Assembly (NCBI RefSeq): GCF_003992675.1
Contig: NZ_RZMZ01000015.1
Location: forward strand, 682,001-746,000
Direction of reading: 5' to 3'
Length of the DNA stretch: 64,000 nt
Source of the DNA: Flagellimonas marinaquae
GTDB lineage: Bacteria; Bacteroidota; Bacteroidia; Flavobacteriales; Flavobacteriaceae
This document shows positions 1-8,353 of this stretch, one piece after another. The position numbers and the translations under genes are program-made. Numbering within the stretch: position 1 is the first letter of the stretch; the number at the start of each line of letters is the position of its first letter. A model generated the notes under the pieces. It made no database searches, was not told the origin of the DNA, and was given only the letters and a program-made list of their open reading frames with translations.

Positions 1-462
1 TCTTACGAGTTGATCAAAGTATTTGTTCTGTACTTTTTGGTAGATACCGTAGCCTTTGGACTTTATTTGGAGGTTCAAGGAAACCACCCACTCCCAACTG
101 GCATAATGCGGCAGCATGATCATGGTGTTTATGCCTCTTGCTTCAAGCTCGTGAAGCACTTCCATATTGGTTACGGTGAAGCGCTCCTGAACTTCTTTAT
201 TACTAATGCCCAAGGTTTTGATCATCTCCAGAAAGATGTCGCACATATGCCGAAAGAACTTTTTCTCTATCAGCAATCGCTCCTTTTCCGATTTTTCAGG
301 GAAAACAAGGGCCAAATTATGGCGAACCACTTTTTTGCGATACCCGATAAAGTAGTATAGGAGTATATAGACCCCATCGGAGATAAAATAAATGATTTTG
401 AAGGGAAGTCTGGAAATCAACCAGAGCAAAGGATAAACAAGGATATAAACTACCAGCTGCAT
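1..462 (-). CDS. LpxL/HtrB-type lipid A acyltransferase, partial (3' end outside window)
   Basis: The first 154 residues of an inner-membrane lysophospholipid acyltransferase of the lipid A late-acylation family (LpxL/HtrB). The ATG is at 460-462 and the frame stays open to base 1, so the C-terminus lies off the left edge. A hydrophobic N-terminus (residues 3-40) precedes a basic stretch, and the catalytic HX4E motif is HYASWEW with His119 and Glu124. The family transfers an acyl chain to the lipid A precursor at the cytoplasmic membrane. The gene is divergent from the rhomboid gene, with only 53 bp between starts. The family assignment is good; the exact acyl donor and position cannot be told. 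Confidence 0.88.
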   Translation of the reverse strand, partial: MQLVVYILVYPLLWLISRLPFKIIYFISDGVYILLYYFIGYRKKVVRHNLALVFPEKSEKERLLIEKKFFRHMCDIFLEMIKTLGISNKEVQERFTVTNMEVLHELEARGINTMIMLPHYASWEWVVSLNLQIKSKGYGIYQKVQNKYFDQLVR

Positions 463-478
463 AGACTATTCTTGTGTG

Positions 479-496
479 CAAATATAGCTATATTTG
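479..496. promoter_or_regulatory. Palindromic divergent promoter (back-to-back -7 boxes)
   Basis: CAAATATAGCTATATTTG is a perfect 18-bp palindrome midway between the divergent starts at 462 (-) and 516 (+). Each half reads TATATTTG, an exact match to the Bacteroidota -7 consensus TAnnTTTG, one facing each gene. Predicted leaders are short, about 10-13 nt. No good -33 TTTG was found at the expected distance on either side. The promoter role is inferred. Confidence 0.55.
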
Positions 497-515
497 AACC
501 CAAACCTTTATTTAC

Positions 516-1166
516 ATGCTCAATTTACATATCGCTACGATAGCCATCATGGCTGCCAATGTGCTGGTTTCACTACGTGGTTTCAATAATATGGCTTTTT
601 TTGACCGATACAAGTTCAGTATCAGCGCCATACAAGCAGGCCAACGGGAACGGATGGCCACCTCTGGCTTTTTGCACGTGGATTTCTCCCATTTGTTCCT
701 GAACATGTTTACACTTTATTTTTTTGCTCCCGTGGTGATCGGTTGGTTTGGCTCCATCAAATTTTTGATCATCTATTTTGTGAGTTTACTGGCAGGAAGC
801 CTCTTGGCCTTGGTTTTTCATAAAGATGAACCCTTTTACAGTGCCGTAGGCGCCAGTGGTGCGGTTATGGGGGTATTGTACGCAGCGATACTGCTCAACC
901 CTGACATGCAATTGGGCATTATGTTCATTCCCATTCCTTTACCCGCCTATGTTTTGGGTATTGCCTACTTGTTGTATTCCATTTGGGGCATGAAGAGCCG
1001 AATGGGCAATATTGGACACACCGCGCACTTTGGAGGTGCCATAGGAGGTTATGCGACCACTTTATTGTTCAAACCGGAGCTTTTTGTTACCGATACTCTG
1101 ATTGTGGTGCTCTTGGCCATTCCCATCATCATCCTTTTTGTTCTCGATAAGATGGGCAAGATTTAG
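516..1166 (+). CDS. Rhomboid family intramembrane serine protease
   Basis: A 216-residue six-helix membrane protease. The serine motif GASG is at residues 112-115 (Ser114) and the catalytic histidine is His171 in AHFGGAIGG. The H-x-N region HLFLNMF (59-65) gives the conserved oxyanion-side Asn63. Rhomboids cleave transmembrane segments of other membrane proteins; the substrate here is unknown. The length is that of a minimal bacterial rhomboid with no extra cytosolic domain. It is transcribed away from the lipid A acyltransferase gene from a shared palindromic promoter. Both catalytic residues are present, so it should be active. Confidence 0.93.
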   Translation: MLNLHIATIAIMAANVLVSLRGFNNMAFFDRYKFSISAIQAGQRERMATSGFLHVDFSHLFLNMFTLYFFAPVVIGWFGSIKFLIIYFVSLLAGSLLALVFHKDEPFYSAVGASGAVMGVLYAAILLNPDMQLGIMFIPIPLPAYVLGIAYLLYSIWGMKSRMGNIGHTAHFGGAIGGYATTLLFKPELFVTDTLIVVLLAIPIIILFVLDKMGKI

Positions 1167-1237
1167 CTTGAGTTGGTAAGCTAAAATGCAACGGGTAACT
1201 CCTTGGGGACATGGTTTTCTATGCGAATGGATTCCGT

Positions 1238-1345
1238 GTCAAGCACGGAATGACAGTCGCTCTATTGGGGTGGGCTCTGTTTCGAGTAAGGAATAACAGT
1301 TTCCCGATGAGGATAGATTTGTGTCAAGCACGGAATGACAATCAT
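1238..1345. repeat. Two copies of a short dispersed repeat (GTCAAGCACGGAATGACA)
   Basis: The 18-mer GTCAAGCACGGAATGACA occurs at about 1238-1255 and again at about 1322-1339 in the spacer between the rhomboid gene and the thioredoxin-like gene, with related flanks. Similar 'gaatgaca' or 'gtcattc' boundary elements recur in other spacers of the window (10073, 19240, 35187, 37204, 62095). It looks like a dispersed non-coding repeat; no ORF is present. Confidence 0.5.
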
Positions 1346-1371
1346 CCATCCTAGTTTCAGCTCATTCCATT

Positions 1372-1401
1372 AAAAAAGGCCTTGAAACTTCAAGACCTTT
1401 A
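1372..1401 (-). terminator. Rho-independent terminator of the TlpA-like gene
   Basis: On the minus strand AAAGGTCTTGAAG-TTTCAAGGCCTTTTTT forms a stem of about 10 bp followed by a T run, 24 bp past the stop codon of the gene at 1425-2546. Confidence 0.75.
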
Positions 1402-1424
1402 TTTGTTATTATGGTATGGCTGAC

Positions 1425-2546
1425 TTAGCTCTTGCCCAGTATTTCGGCCACTTTTTCTTCCAAGGCCGGACCTCTTAGATCTCTTGCTACGATAACACCG
1501 TTTTCATCCAACAAAAAGGCAGCAGGAATGGCGTTGATGTTGTACAAACGCGCAATCGGGTCTTGAAAACGCTGTAGGTTGGAAATGTGGTTCCATTCCA
1601 ATCCATCTGCTTCAATGGCTCCGGTCCATTGTTCGGCTTGGGTATCCAAGGAAACGCCCAAAACGTCAAAACCTTTTTCATGATATTTTTGATAAACAGA
1701 TACGATATTTGGGTTTTCGGCACGACAAGGTCTGCACCATGCGGCCCAAAAATCGACCAAGGTAAGTTTAGCGTTACTGGTCACATCACTAAGTGCTAGT
1801 ACATCCCCAGTGGGTGTTGGAGCAGAAAAGTCCGGTGCTACGGCACCCACTTCGGTTGATTTTAAATTTTCCAACTGCTCCGCAATCTTTTGGGCAGGTT
1901 CTGTTTGCTTCATTTCTGGTGTAAGGGCCTCGAACATCGACTTGATTTCATCCAACGGGGCTGATTTTGTGGCCAAGAGGTTGCCAATGATCAAGACTGA
2001 TACGTAAGCGTTCGTATGGTTCTTTGCAAACTCAAGATTGAAGTTTTTGGCGTCTTCCTGAAATTCCATAAACTCTTCACGAAGTGCAGTTACCGTTGCA
2101 GTATCCTGTTGCTGTGCCGCCATGCGCATATCGTCCTGCATGGACCTTGCTCTTTCGGAAAGCTTTCGGGATTCTTCCAAAAAGTCCATGAACATTTCGT
2201 TTTGTTCGGTTCCTTTTAGCTCTGCGTATCCAATACTATCCTTTTGGAATTCTATTTCGATGTTACCGTTCTCAACGATCAACGGGGCATTTCCTCCGGT
2301 CTTATCCACAAAAAGGTAATACATTTTCGGCTCGGCCTGGCTTCCGCTAAAGCTGAACAGTCCGTTTTCCACTGTGGCAGTGTCGATATCCACCAATTGG
2401 TTTAGGGAATCGGTGGTTTTCAAAAATATTTGGGTTCCATTTTCGGGCTCTCCGGTAATGGTTCCGCTCAATACGTATCCTTTGGGGTCAGAATTACAAG
2501 CACCTATTAAAAGTGCACCTAAGGATATGGCTAACAGTTTTTTCAT
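1425..2546 (-). CDS. TlpA-family thiol-disulfide oxidoreductase lipoprotein with DUF4369 domain
   Basis: A 373-residue envelope redox lipoprotein. The signal peptide ends in lipobox LIGAC (Cys17). Residues about 25-120 form a DUF4369 beta domain, a helical linker follows (about 120-225), and the C-terminal 140 residues are an AhpC/TSA-TlpA thioredoxin fold with the active site WCRPC (Cys271, Cys274). The cis-proline loop is INAIPAAF. The family reduces or isomerises disulfides in periplasmic or surface proteins, and the DUF4369-TlpA arrangement is typical of Bacteroidota. Its target is unknown. The gene is monocistronic and ends with its own terminator. Confidence 0.92.
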   Translation of the reverse strand: MKKLLAISLGALLIGACNSDPKGYVLSGTITGEPENGTQIFLKTTDSLNQLVDIDTATVENGLFSFSGSQAEPKMYYLFVDKTGGNAPLIVENGNIEIEFQKDSIGYAELKGTEQNEMFMDFLEESRKLSERARSMQDDMRMAAQQQDTATVTALREEFMEFQEDAKNFNLEFAKNHTNAYVSVLIIGNLLATKSAPLDEIKSMFEALTPEMKQTEPAQKIAEQLENLKSTEVGAVAPDFSAPTPTGDVLALSDVTSNAKLTLVDFWAAWCRPCRAENPNIVSVYQKYHEKGFDVLGVSLDTQAEQWTGAIEADGLEWNHISNLQRFQDPIARLYNINAIPAAFLLDENGVIVARDLRGPALEEKVAEILGKS

Positions 2547-2588
2547 TTCAAAAAATTTAGATCGCTAAGGTATTCAATGTTTGTGGCA

Positions 2589-2623
2589 TAAAAAAACCCT
2601 TGGCTTTTCAATAAGTCAAGGGC
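2589..2623 (-). terminator. Terminator of the small beta-barrel gene
   Basis: Minus-strand CCCTTGACTT-ATTGAAA-AGCCAAGGG followed by seven T: a stem of 9-10 bp with one mismatch, just past the stop of 2646-3146. Confidence 0.7.
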
Positions 2624-2645
2624 TGGTCAAACAAAAATCTTATGG

Positions 2646-3146
2646 TTAGAATTGGTATCGGATACCCAATGCAATATCAAAATCAAAATCGTTATCGAAA
2701 CCATCGTACCCTACTAGACCAATTTCAGGTCTAAAATCCAAGGATAGGAGCAGTGGAATATCAAAATCGTATTCTACACCGATATTACCCGCCGCAAACA
2801 CGAACAAACCATCGTTATCATCAGTAAAGTCCGGTTCTGGTCTATTAAAGTCAACGCTTCCCAGTCCACCGCCAACGCCGTAGTACCAGTTAAAGTTTCC
2901 ATCCAAAGGTCGGACCCATTGGTATACCCCGGTCAATTTAAATGCATCAAACTCGCGGCTGTCCCTCCAGCCCAAGTTGAATTCCGCACGGTTGTAACGT
3001 CCAATCGATTTTTGATAGGAAATCTCGGCCCCAAAGCCGTCGCTATCACCCAATCGTAATCCCAAAGCATGTTCTGAGATGTTCTGCGCACTTAAGCTTA
3101 CTGTTGCAAACAAAAATAAAACGGATAATAATGTGGTAATCTTCAT
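2646..3146 (-). CDS. Secreted outer-membrane beta-barrel-like protein, 166 aa
   Basis: A clear Sec signal peptide (MKITTLLSVLFLFATVSLSA, cleavage before QN) is followed by alternating amphipathic strands rich in Tyr, Trp and Gly (for example YYGVGGGLGSVDF), ending in a C-terminal aromatic residue (IRYQF), as in small outer-membrane barrels. An acidic FDNDFDFDIALG stretch precedes the end. No enzyme motif is visible. It is probably an eight-stranded OmpW/OprF-like porin or structural barrel; a function cannot be assigned. It is a single gene with its own terminator. Confidence 0.7.
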   Translation of the reverse strand: MKITTLLSVLFLFATVSLSAQNISEHALGLRLGDSDGFGAEISYQKSIGRYNRAEFNLGWRDSREFDAFKLTGVYQWVRPLDGNFNWYYGVGGGLGSVDFNRPEPDFTDDNDGLFVFAAGNIGVEYDFDIPLLLSLDFRPEIGLVGYDGFDNDFDFDIALGIRYQF

Positions 3147-3234
3147 GAGGTTCTCGTTAAGTTAAAAAATAGAGATAGTTTTGTAATACATTTACGTTCT
3201 AAAAACCATTTTAGTTCCCAAAAAGTATTCCAAG

Positions 3235-6150
3235 TTGAATAAAAAATTGTTAAAAGACCTCTCTAAATCCTTGGAAGGGGAGTTGTTGTTCGACGAATTG
3301 AGCAGAGCCATTTATGCCACAGATGCTTCGGTGTATCGTAAACTGCCCCATGCCGTGGCCTACCCCAAAAATCCAAAGGACATTAAAATCTTACTTGCTT
3401 TCGCAAACGAAAATAAGATTGGATTAATTCCGCGGACTGCAGGTACTTCTTTGGCCGGACAATGCGTAGGGGAGGGCATTGTGGTGGATGTGAGCCGACA
3501 TTTCACACGGATTATCCATTTGGATAAGGACAAAAAACAGGTGACGGTACAACCCGGAGTGGTGCGGGATGAACTCAATCAATATCTACAACCCTTTGGT
3601 CTTTTCTTTGGTCCGAACACCTCTACTTCCAATCGCTGCATGATTGGAGGGATGGTTGGGAACAATTCCTCTGGAACCACATCCATACAATATGGCGTTA
3701 CCCGCGATAAGGTTGTTGCGATGCAATGTATCTTGTCCGATGGGAGCGAAGCCTGTTTTACGGATACCTCCAAAGCAACATTTGAAAAAAAGAAAGCGGG
3801 AAGCTCTTTGGAAGCCAACATTTATCGGCAACTTTATGAAGAGCTTTCCAATCCTGAAACCCAGCATCAGATAGCCGTTGAATTCCCCAAGCCCAGCATC
3901 CATAGGCGCAATACGGGCTATGCGGTGGACGAATTGTTAAAGAATCAAGTTTTTGGGGATGAAACGGACGAATTCAATTTAAGTAAGCTTTTGTGTGGTA
4001 GCGAAGGCACTTTGGCCTTTACAACCGAAGTTACCCTACAGTTAGACGACCTGCCTCCTCCATTTGCGGCCATGGTGGCTACCCATTACCATACCTTGGA
4101 GGATTGCCTAAGCGATGTGGCCCCTGTGATGCAGCACAGTCTGCACCTTTGCGAGATGATGGACAAGGTTATCTTGGACTGTACCAAGAACAACCGTGCA
4201 CAGCTGGCCAACCGATTTTTTGTAGAGGGTGACCCTACAGGAATTTTGATGTTGGAGGTCAAGGCCGATTCCAAGGAAGATCTAGAAAAGCAGTTGGAGG
4301 CCCTGCTAAAAACCATTGAAAAGTCAGGGTTGAGCTACGCCAGTCCTGTTTTGTACGAGGACGATATCAACAAAGCCATTGAGCTACGCAAGGCCGGATT
4401 GGGGCTTCTGGGCAATATGGTCGGGGATAGAAAAGCTGTTGCGTGCATCGAGGATACCGCAGTGGCTTTGGAAGACCTAAAGGATTTTATTGGGGAGTTT
4501 ACCCAAATCATGAAGGAATATGGTCAGGACGCCGTGTACTACGCACATGCAGGGGCAGGAGAATTGCATTTGAGGCCCATTCTCAACCTCAAAAAACGGG
4601 AGGATGTGGTATTGTTCCGCAGAATTACCACGGATGTGGCCCAACTTACCAAAAAGTACCAGGGCAGTTTTAGCGGGGAACATGGAGATGGCATTGTACG
4701 GGCCGAATTCATACCTTTGATGATTGGGGAGACCAATTACCAACTGTTGAAGCGGGTGAAATCCCTTTTTGACCCCAATGGAGTCCTGAACCCGGGCAAG
4801 ATAGTGGATGCCTACCCCATGGATGAGTCCTTGCGCTACGAGGTGGACCGCCAAGAGCCCGAAGTTTCCACCTTAATGGATTTTTCGGACAATGAGGGAA
4901 TCCTAAAAGCAGCCGAAAAATGCAATGGGAGTGGGGATTGCCGCAAGAGCCACCACATGAGCGGCGCCATGTGTCCAAGTTATCAAGCTACCAAAAATGA
5001 AAAAGATACGACTAGGGCCAGGGCCAATGCACTAAGAGAGTTTTTGACCAATTCCGAAAAAACGAACCGCTTCGACCATCAAGAGCTAAAGGAGGTCTTT
5101 GACCTATGTTTGAGTTGCAAGGCCTGTGCCAGCGAATGTCCCAGCAATGTGGACGTGGCTACCTTGAAGGCTGAGTTTTTGTACCATTATCAAGAAGCCA
5201 ATGGCTATACCTTGCGTAGCAAACTGTTTGCCCACAATACCCAATTGAACGCTCTGGGCAGTAGGGTTGCAGGTATCACAAACTGGATGTACGAATCCAA
5301 AACCATTGGGAATTTCATCAAAAAAGCTACTGGAGTGGCACCAGAAAGGAGTTTGCCTAAAGTGGGCCGTTATAATTTTAAGGGTCACTTGGAACAGTAT
5401 CGGGTTAAGCGGACCGACCTTTCCAAAAAACAGGTAGTGCTTTATATCGACGAGTTTGTCCAATATTTGGATATCCAAATTGGTAAGGATGCCATCGAAT
5501 TGTTGTGTAAACTGGGGTATGACGTAAGTCTTTTTTACGGGGAGAGTGGCAGGACCTATCTGTCCAAAGGATTTTTAAAACAGGCCAAAAAATTGGTCGC
5601 CCGTAATTTGGAACGGCTTAAGCCCATTTTGGATGCCGGAACGCCCATTGTTGGCCTGGAACCTTCGGCCATACTTTCTTTTAGGGACGAGTACCAACGA
5701 TTGCATGAGAACAAAGGAGAATTGACCAAACTGGCTTCGCAATCTTTTTTGATTGAGGAATTTCTGGCTTCAGAAATTGCTGCAGGCCATATTACTTCGG
5801 ATAGTTTTACTCAAGAAGAACGAAATGTAAAAATTCATGGACATTGTCATCAAAAAGCTTTGAGCAATCAAAAAGTGACCTTTGATGTGCTCAACCTGCC
5901 CGAAAATTACAAAGTCACCATTATCCCTTCGGGTTGTTGTGGCATGGCAGGTTCATTTGGGTACGAAAAGGAACATTACGAAGTAAGTATGCAGGTCGGC
6001 GGATTAAAGCTGTTTCCTGCGATAAATAAGAGTGCAACGGACACTATCATTGCGGCGAATGGAACCAGTTGTAGGCATCAAATCAAGGATGGGACGAAAA
6101 GGGAAGCGATGCATCCGGTCTCAATCTTGAGACAGGCCCTTATTGTCTGA
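3235..6150 (+). CDS. FAD-binding D-2-hydroxyacid dehydrogenase with C-terminal Fe-S/CCG domains (YdiJ-like)
   Basis: A 971-residue fusion of a GlcD-type FAD-linked oxidase (FAD_binding_4 about residues 35-260, FAD-oxidase C about 270-530, with SGEHGDG near 480) and a GlcF-like part. The latter has two cysteine clusters for 4Fe-4S centres (CNGSGDC from residue 563 and CLSCKACASECP from 625), then CCG-type heterodisulfide-reductase motifs GHCHQK and SGCCGMAGSFG near 870-900. Members oxidise D-lactate, glycolate or D-2-hydroxyglutarate and pass electrons to the quinone or electron-transfer pool; E. coli YdiJ is the closest length and layout. The only plausible start is TTG at 3235. The 3' end overlaps the convergent gene by 30 bp. 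Substrate is not decidable from sequence. Confidence 0.88.
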   Translation: MNKKLLKDLSKSLEGELLFDELSRAIYATDASVYRKLPHAVAYPKNPKDIKILLAFANENKIGLIPRTAGTSLAGQCVGEGIVVDVSRHFTRIIHLDKDKKQVTVQPGVVRDELNQYLQPFGLFFGPNTSTSNRCMIGGMVGNNSSGTTSIQYGVTRDKVVAMQCILSDGSEACFTDTSKATFEKKKAGSSLEANIYRQLYEELSNPETQHQIAVEFPKPSIHRRNTGYAVDELLKNQVFGDETDEFNLSKLLCGSEGTLAFTTEVTLQLDDLPPPFAAMVATHYHTLEDCLSDVAPVMQHSLHLCEMMDKVILDCTKNNRAQLANRFFVEGDPTGILMLEVKADSKEDLEKQLEALLKTIEKSGLSYASPVLYEDDINKAIELRKAGLGLLGNMVGDRKAVACIEDTAVALEDLKDFIGEFTQIMKEYGQDAVYYAHAGAGELHLRPILNLKKREDVVLFRRITTDVAQLTKKYQGSFSGEHGDGIVRAEFIPLMIGETNYQLLKRVKSLFDPNGVLNPGKIVDAYPMDESLRYEVDRQEPEVSTLMDFSDNEGILKAAEKCNGSGDCRKSHHMSGAMCPSYQATKNEKDTTRARANALREFLTNSEKTNRFDHQELKEVFDLCLSCKACASECPSNVDVATLKAEFLYHYQEANGYTLRSKLFAHNTQLNALGSRVAGITNWMYESKTIGNFIKKATGVAPERSLPKVGRYNFKGHLEQYRVKRTDLSKKQVVLYIDEFVQYLDIQIGKDAIELLCKLGYDVSLFYGESGRTYLSKGFLKQAKKLVARNLERLKPILDAGTPIVGLEPSAILSFRDEYQRLHENKGELTKLASQSFLIEEFLASEIAAGHITSDSFTQEERNVKIHGHCHQKALSNQKVTFDVLNLPENYKVTIIPSGCCGMAGSFGYEKEHYEVSMQVGGLKLFPAINKSATDTIIAANGTSCRHQIKDGTKREAMHPVSILRQALIV

Positions 6151-7095
6151 AAAATCAGGGTCGATATGTTCCTCCCGCTCGCTAAACTGTTCTTCGGTCA
6201 GGTTCTCCATCCTCACTTCCTTGTCGGTAATGGAAGCAATAAGATCGTTCATGTCCATTTCCTTTAGGTCTTCGTCCATGAAGAAAGGGGAGAGGCGGTC
6301 GTGGTTGTAATGGTAAATTTTCCAGCGTTTAAAGGAATATTCCAAAGCGGTGAGGTTTTCCACCCAGTCGCCGGAGTTTAGATAGGTGCATCGACCATAT
6401 TTGTTTTCGTAGATCTCTTTTTTGGGTTGATGGATGTGTCCGCAGACCACGTAGTCATATTCATTTTCTATGGCCAGTTCTGCGGCGGTCTTTTCGAAAT
6501 CGTTGATGTACTTTACGGCTCCTTTTACACTGTTCTTTATCTTTTTGGAAAGGGAGTATTTCTCACGCCCCATCTTGGCCAAGCACCAATTGAGGGAGCT
6601 ATTGATCAAAATGAGCAGGTCGTACCCATATCCGCCCAATTTGGCCAGCCATTTGGCATTTTGAATGGAAACATCGAACACATCACCATGAAAAATCCAT
6701 GCTTTTTTGCCGTCCAGGTTCAACACCAATTTGTTCATGATCTTAAAGTTGCCCATTGAAGTATCACTGAACTTACGGAGCATTTCATCATGATTTCCAG
6801 TGATATAGTACACTTCGGTTCCTCTCGATGCCATTCCAATAATTTTGCGCAAGACCTTTAGATGCGAAGGCGGAAAGTATCGCTTACTAAACTGCCAAAT
6901 ATCGATAATGTCTCCGTTTAAAATGAGTTTTTTGGGCTGAATACTGTTGAGGTATGTGATAAGCTCGTCGGCATGGCAGCCGTAGGTTCCTAAGTGAACA
7001 TCCGAGATAACTGCCAATTCTATCTTCCTTCTTTTCAATCGAATAGGGTTTAGTACAAAATAAACTGGTAGGAATAAAATAGAAATCAATTCCAA
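6121..7095 (-). CDS. LpxH-like metallophosphoesterase (UDP-2,3-diacylglucosamine diphosphatase family)
   Basis: A calcineurin-like phosphoesterase with the full metal-site series: ISDVHLG, LNGDIID, TGNHDE and CGHIHQPKK. This is the YbbF/LpxH subgroup, which hydrolyses UDP-2,3-diacylglucosamine to lipid X in lipid A synthesis; other members act on unknown phosphoesters, so the substrate is inferred. No ATG starts the frame. The longest start is TTG at 7095, but TTG at 7038 would give MKRRKIELAVISDVHLG, the usual N-terminus of the family, and may be the true start. The acidic C-terminal tail overlaps the convergent dehydrogenase gene by 30 bp. Confidence 0.82.
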   Translation of the reverse strand: MELISILFLPVYFVLNPIRLKRRKIELAVISDVHLGTYGCHADELITYLNSIQPKKLILNGDIIDIWQFSKRYFPPSHLKVLRKIIGMASRGTEVYYITGNHDEMLRKFSDTSMGNFKIMNKLVLNLDGKKAWIFHGDVFDVSIQNAKWLAKLGGYGYDLLILINSSLNWCLAKMGREKYSLSKKIKNSVKGAVKYINDFEKTAAELAIENEYDYVVCGHIHQPKKEIYENKYGRCTYLNSGDWVENLTALEYSFKRWKIYHYNHDRLSPFFMDEDLKEMDMNDLIASITDKEVRMENLTEEQFSEREEHIDPDFSDNKGLSQD

Positions 7096-7177
7096 ATCAT
7101 TAATTCATGAGGATATTGTTAAAATAATATCACCTTAAAGTGAATTATGTTACAATAACATTAAGCAAAAAGCTTGT

Positions 7178-7208
7178 TTTTGAATTAGCTTTGTATCTGC
7201 TACCTTTG
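7178..7208 (+). promoter_or_regulatory. Bacteroidota-type promoter of aroC
   Basis: A TTTTTG -33 element ends at 7182 and an exact TAnnTTTG box (TACCTTTG, 7201-7208) follows after 18 bp. The ATG of aroC is 24 bp beyond the -7 box. Spacing and both boxes fit the sigma-ABfr consensus. Confidence 0.7.
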
Positions 7209-7231
7209 AAGGCAATCTAATTTTATACCGA

Positions 7232-8296
7232 ATGGCAGGAAATTCCTTTGGACAACTTTTTAGGCTCACCACCTTTGGTGAATCTCACGGAAAGGCGTTG
7301 GGCGGCATTATTGATGGTTGTCCCGCCGGAATATCCTTGGACCTCGAAAAGGTACAAGAGGAGCTTAACCGAAGAAAACCGGGTCAGTCTGCCATCGTTA
7401 CCCAACGCAAGGAACCGGATACGGTCGAAATCTATTCCGGTGTGTTTGAAGGTAAAACCACGGGAACGCCCATCGGTTTTGCCATTCACAATACCAATCA
7501 AAAGTCTAAGGATTACTCACACATCAAAGATTCTTATCGGCCTTCTCATGCCGATTATGTGTACGATAAAAAATATGGTTTCCGTGATTACCGAGGTGGG
7601 GGCAGAAGTTCCGCACGCGAAACGGCCAGCAGGGTGGTGGCAGGAGCCATTGCCAAGCAGTTTCTGAGCGATATCAAAATCAATGCCTTTGTTTCTCAAG
7701 TAGGCGAAATGAAGCTGGAGAAACCCTATCAAGAATTGGATTTTTCCAACATAGAATCCAACGCAGTGCGCTGTCCGGATACCGAAATGGCCGAACAGAT
7801 GGAAGCATACATCAAATCCATCAAAAAACAGGGGGATACCATTGGCGGGGTTATCACTTGTGTGGCCCAAAATGTACCCATTGGTCTTGGAGAACCTGTT
7901 TTTGATAAGTTGCACGCCCGATTGGGAGAGGCCATGCTGTCCATAAATGCGGTAAAAGGTTTTGAATACGGAAGCGGCTTTGCGGGCGTCGCCATGAAAG
8001 GCAGTGAGCACAACGATGCTTTTAACCCGGATGGTACTACAAAAACCAATCGTAGCGGCGGTGTCCAAGGCGGTATCAGCAATGGGATGGATATTTATTT
8101 TAGCGTTGCCTTTAAGCCAGTAGCCACCGTACTACAGTCCTATGATACCATCAACAAGGAAGGGGAGCAGGTAACCACCCAAGGCAAGGGAAGGCACGAT
8201 CCCTGCGTGGTGCCAAGGGCTGTGCCTATTGTGGAGGCCATGACCGCATTGGTGTTGGCAGACTACACCTTATTGGCCCGGACCAACAAAATCTGA
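7232..8296 (+). CDS. aroC: Chorismate synthase
   Basis: A full-length (354 aa) chorismate synthase, last step of the shikimate pathway: anti-1,4-elimination of phosphate from EPSP using reduced FMN. The signatures are GESHG at 16-20 and [10 protein letters not shown] at 121-130, with the third signature in [11 protein letters not shown] near 273-283. It stands alone, preceded by a good promoter, and is not linked to other aro genes here. No anomalies. Confidence 0.98.
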   Translation: MAGNSFGQLFRLTTFGESHGKALGGIIDGCPAGISLDLEKVQEELNRRKPGQSAIVTQRKEPDTVEIYSGVFEGKTTGTPIGFAIHNTNQKSKDYSHIKDSYRPSHADYVYDKKYGFRDYRGGGRSSARETASRVVAGAIAKQFLSDIKINAFVSQVGEMKLEKPYQELDFSNIESNAVRCPDTEMAEQMEAYIKSIKKQGDTIGGVITCVAQNVPIGLGEPVFDKLHARLGEAMLSINAVKGFEYGSGFAGVAMKGSEHNDAFNPDGTTKTNRSGGVQGGISNGMDIYFSVAFKPVATVLQSYDTINKEGEQVTTQGKGRHDPCVVPRAVPIVEAMTALVLADYTLLARTNKI

Positions 8297-8353
8297 TGGC
8301 CCGTTAGGAGGTTTCCTCTCAATAAAGTATCTTTCCGACCATAATTTTATTTT

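Noticed and set aside
10..360. Plus-strand open frame of 116 codons
   Set aside because: It is antisense to the lipid A acyltransferase gene, whose catalytic HX4E motif is in the minus frame.
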